Assembly: GCA_017619335.1 (NCBI GenBank)
Contig: JAFZSP010000002.1
Span: 1-60,704, forward strand
DNA from: Bacteroidaceae bacterium
GTDB lineage: Bacteria > Bacteroidota > Bacteroidia > Bacteroidales > Bacteroidaceae
Direction: 5' to 3'
DNA: 60,704 bases
A model generated the notes under the pieces. That model was not told where the DNA came from. It searched no databases and saw only the letters and a program-made list of their open reading frames with translations. The position numbers and the translations under genes are program-made. Of the stretch, positions 60,141-60,704 are shown piece by piece (within the stretch, counting starts at the first letter, position 1; the number at the start of each line of letters is the position of its first letter).

Positions 60141-60704
60141 CATGTTAAGACGTAGGATATCAGTAGTGTTAGAACAATGGAAGGCAAAACCTAACCATAA
60201 GCCGCTCGTTATTATGGGTATTCGCCAATGCGGAAAGACCTTCATCGCGCAACAGTTTGCCGGCGAAAACTACAAGCATGTTGTCTATATCAACTTCTTC
60301 AAGGAAGAGGAGCGGAAGACGGCTTTTTACGGTTCCAAGGATGTGGACAATATCATCATGCTCCTGTCTGCCCAGATGCGTAATGCCAAGTTTGTCCCGG
60401 GCGAGACCTGCATCATCCTGGACGAAATCCAGGAATGTCCCGAAGCCCGCACAAGCCTGAAGTTTTTCAAGGAGGACGGCCGCTACGACATCATCGCCAC
60501 CGGTTCGCTGCTTGGTGTGCTGGGATACGGCCAGGAGCAGAAGAAGCGACGTAAGAGAGGTACCGCCAAGCAGGAGAAGGGCAGCACATCCATCCCTGTG
60601 GGTTACGAGGAGATAGTGGAGATGTACCCGCTCGACTTCGAGGAGTTCCTCTGGGCGAACAACATGAGCGAGGAGGTTATCGATGTCTTGAGGCGATGCT
60701 TGGC
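60141..60704 (+). CDS. AAA-14/DUF4143-type ATPase, 5' part (runs off the window)
   Basis: Reading from the ATG at 60141 gives 188 codons without a stop. The sequence is MLRRRISVVLEQWKAKPNHK, then VIMGIRQCGKTFIAQQF with Walker A-like GIRQCGKT, the Walker B-type IILDEIQECPEA, and ATGSLLGVLGYGQ. It continues with MYPLDFEEFLWANN, typical of the AAA_14 module that precedes DUF4143. Such ATPases are abundant and strain-variable in Bacteroidota, with uncertain function. The coding region is incomplete at the window end. Confidence 0.85.

Overview
The window looks like a chromosome segment of a Bacteroidota, most probably a gut or rumen Prevotellaceae (Prevotella/Segatella-like). The reasons are tandem SusC/SusD pairs, short C-terminal sorting-like tails on secreted proteins, Bacteroides-type promoters (-33 TTTG, -7 TAnnTTTG) with few Shine-Dalgarno sequences, GH97 and GH20 enzymes, and dispersed 'ACGCGTGCCTTTAGGTACGC' repeats. 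All calls come from reading the sequence; no database search was run.

Layout. (1) 1-4,620 is an accessory stretch of small orphan genes, all on the minus strand, separated by very palindromic repeats. Two ~530-620 bp copies (1829-2455 and 3414-3950) keep the same nested hairpin architecture although the paired arms differ in sequence. (2) 4,686-12,524 is a type I restriction-modification operon, read hsdM, DUF1016 nuclease, truncated second DUF1016, hsdS, hsdR, closed by a strong terminator. The 3' end of hsdM is duplicated between the two DUF1016 genes. (3) 12,946-28,355 is a polysaccharide utilisation locus in the order SusC, SusD, SusC, SusD, DUF5627-type lipoprotein, GH10-like lipoprotein, secreted binding protein. 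This is the Xus (xylan utilisation) order, but the GH10-like protein has lost the catalytic nucleophile. (4) 28,356-38,346 is a second accessory island on the plus strand: a DUF3800 gene, then a Bacteroides-type promoter, a ~320 nt leader able to form two mutually exclusive nested hairpins, and an operon of MmeI-like adenine methylase without a visible nuclease domain, SF2 helicase, 95-residue protein and GIY-YIG/ASCH protein. Two uncharacterised genes follow. I regard this as the best candidate for an undescribed defence system.

(5) 38,409-60,704 is more ordinary chromosome: a secreted esterase and helical protein, GH97 and GH20 glycosidases, a DUF554 membrane protein, the hpt-adk-DUF4831-CotH-L,D-transpeptidase operon, the NAD(P)HX repair enzyme coupled to Obg, a very large secreted protein with extreme codon bias, and the 5' part of a DUF4143-type AAA ATPase running off the end.

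The PUL proteins would bind and import a xylan-like glycan, but no active xylanase and no PUL regulator (HTCS, SusR or ECF sigma) lies in the window, so those functions must be elsewhere. The two restriction loci are independent transcription units with different architecture. No rRNA, tRNA, CRISPR array or intact transposon was recognised.
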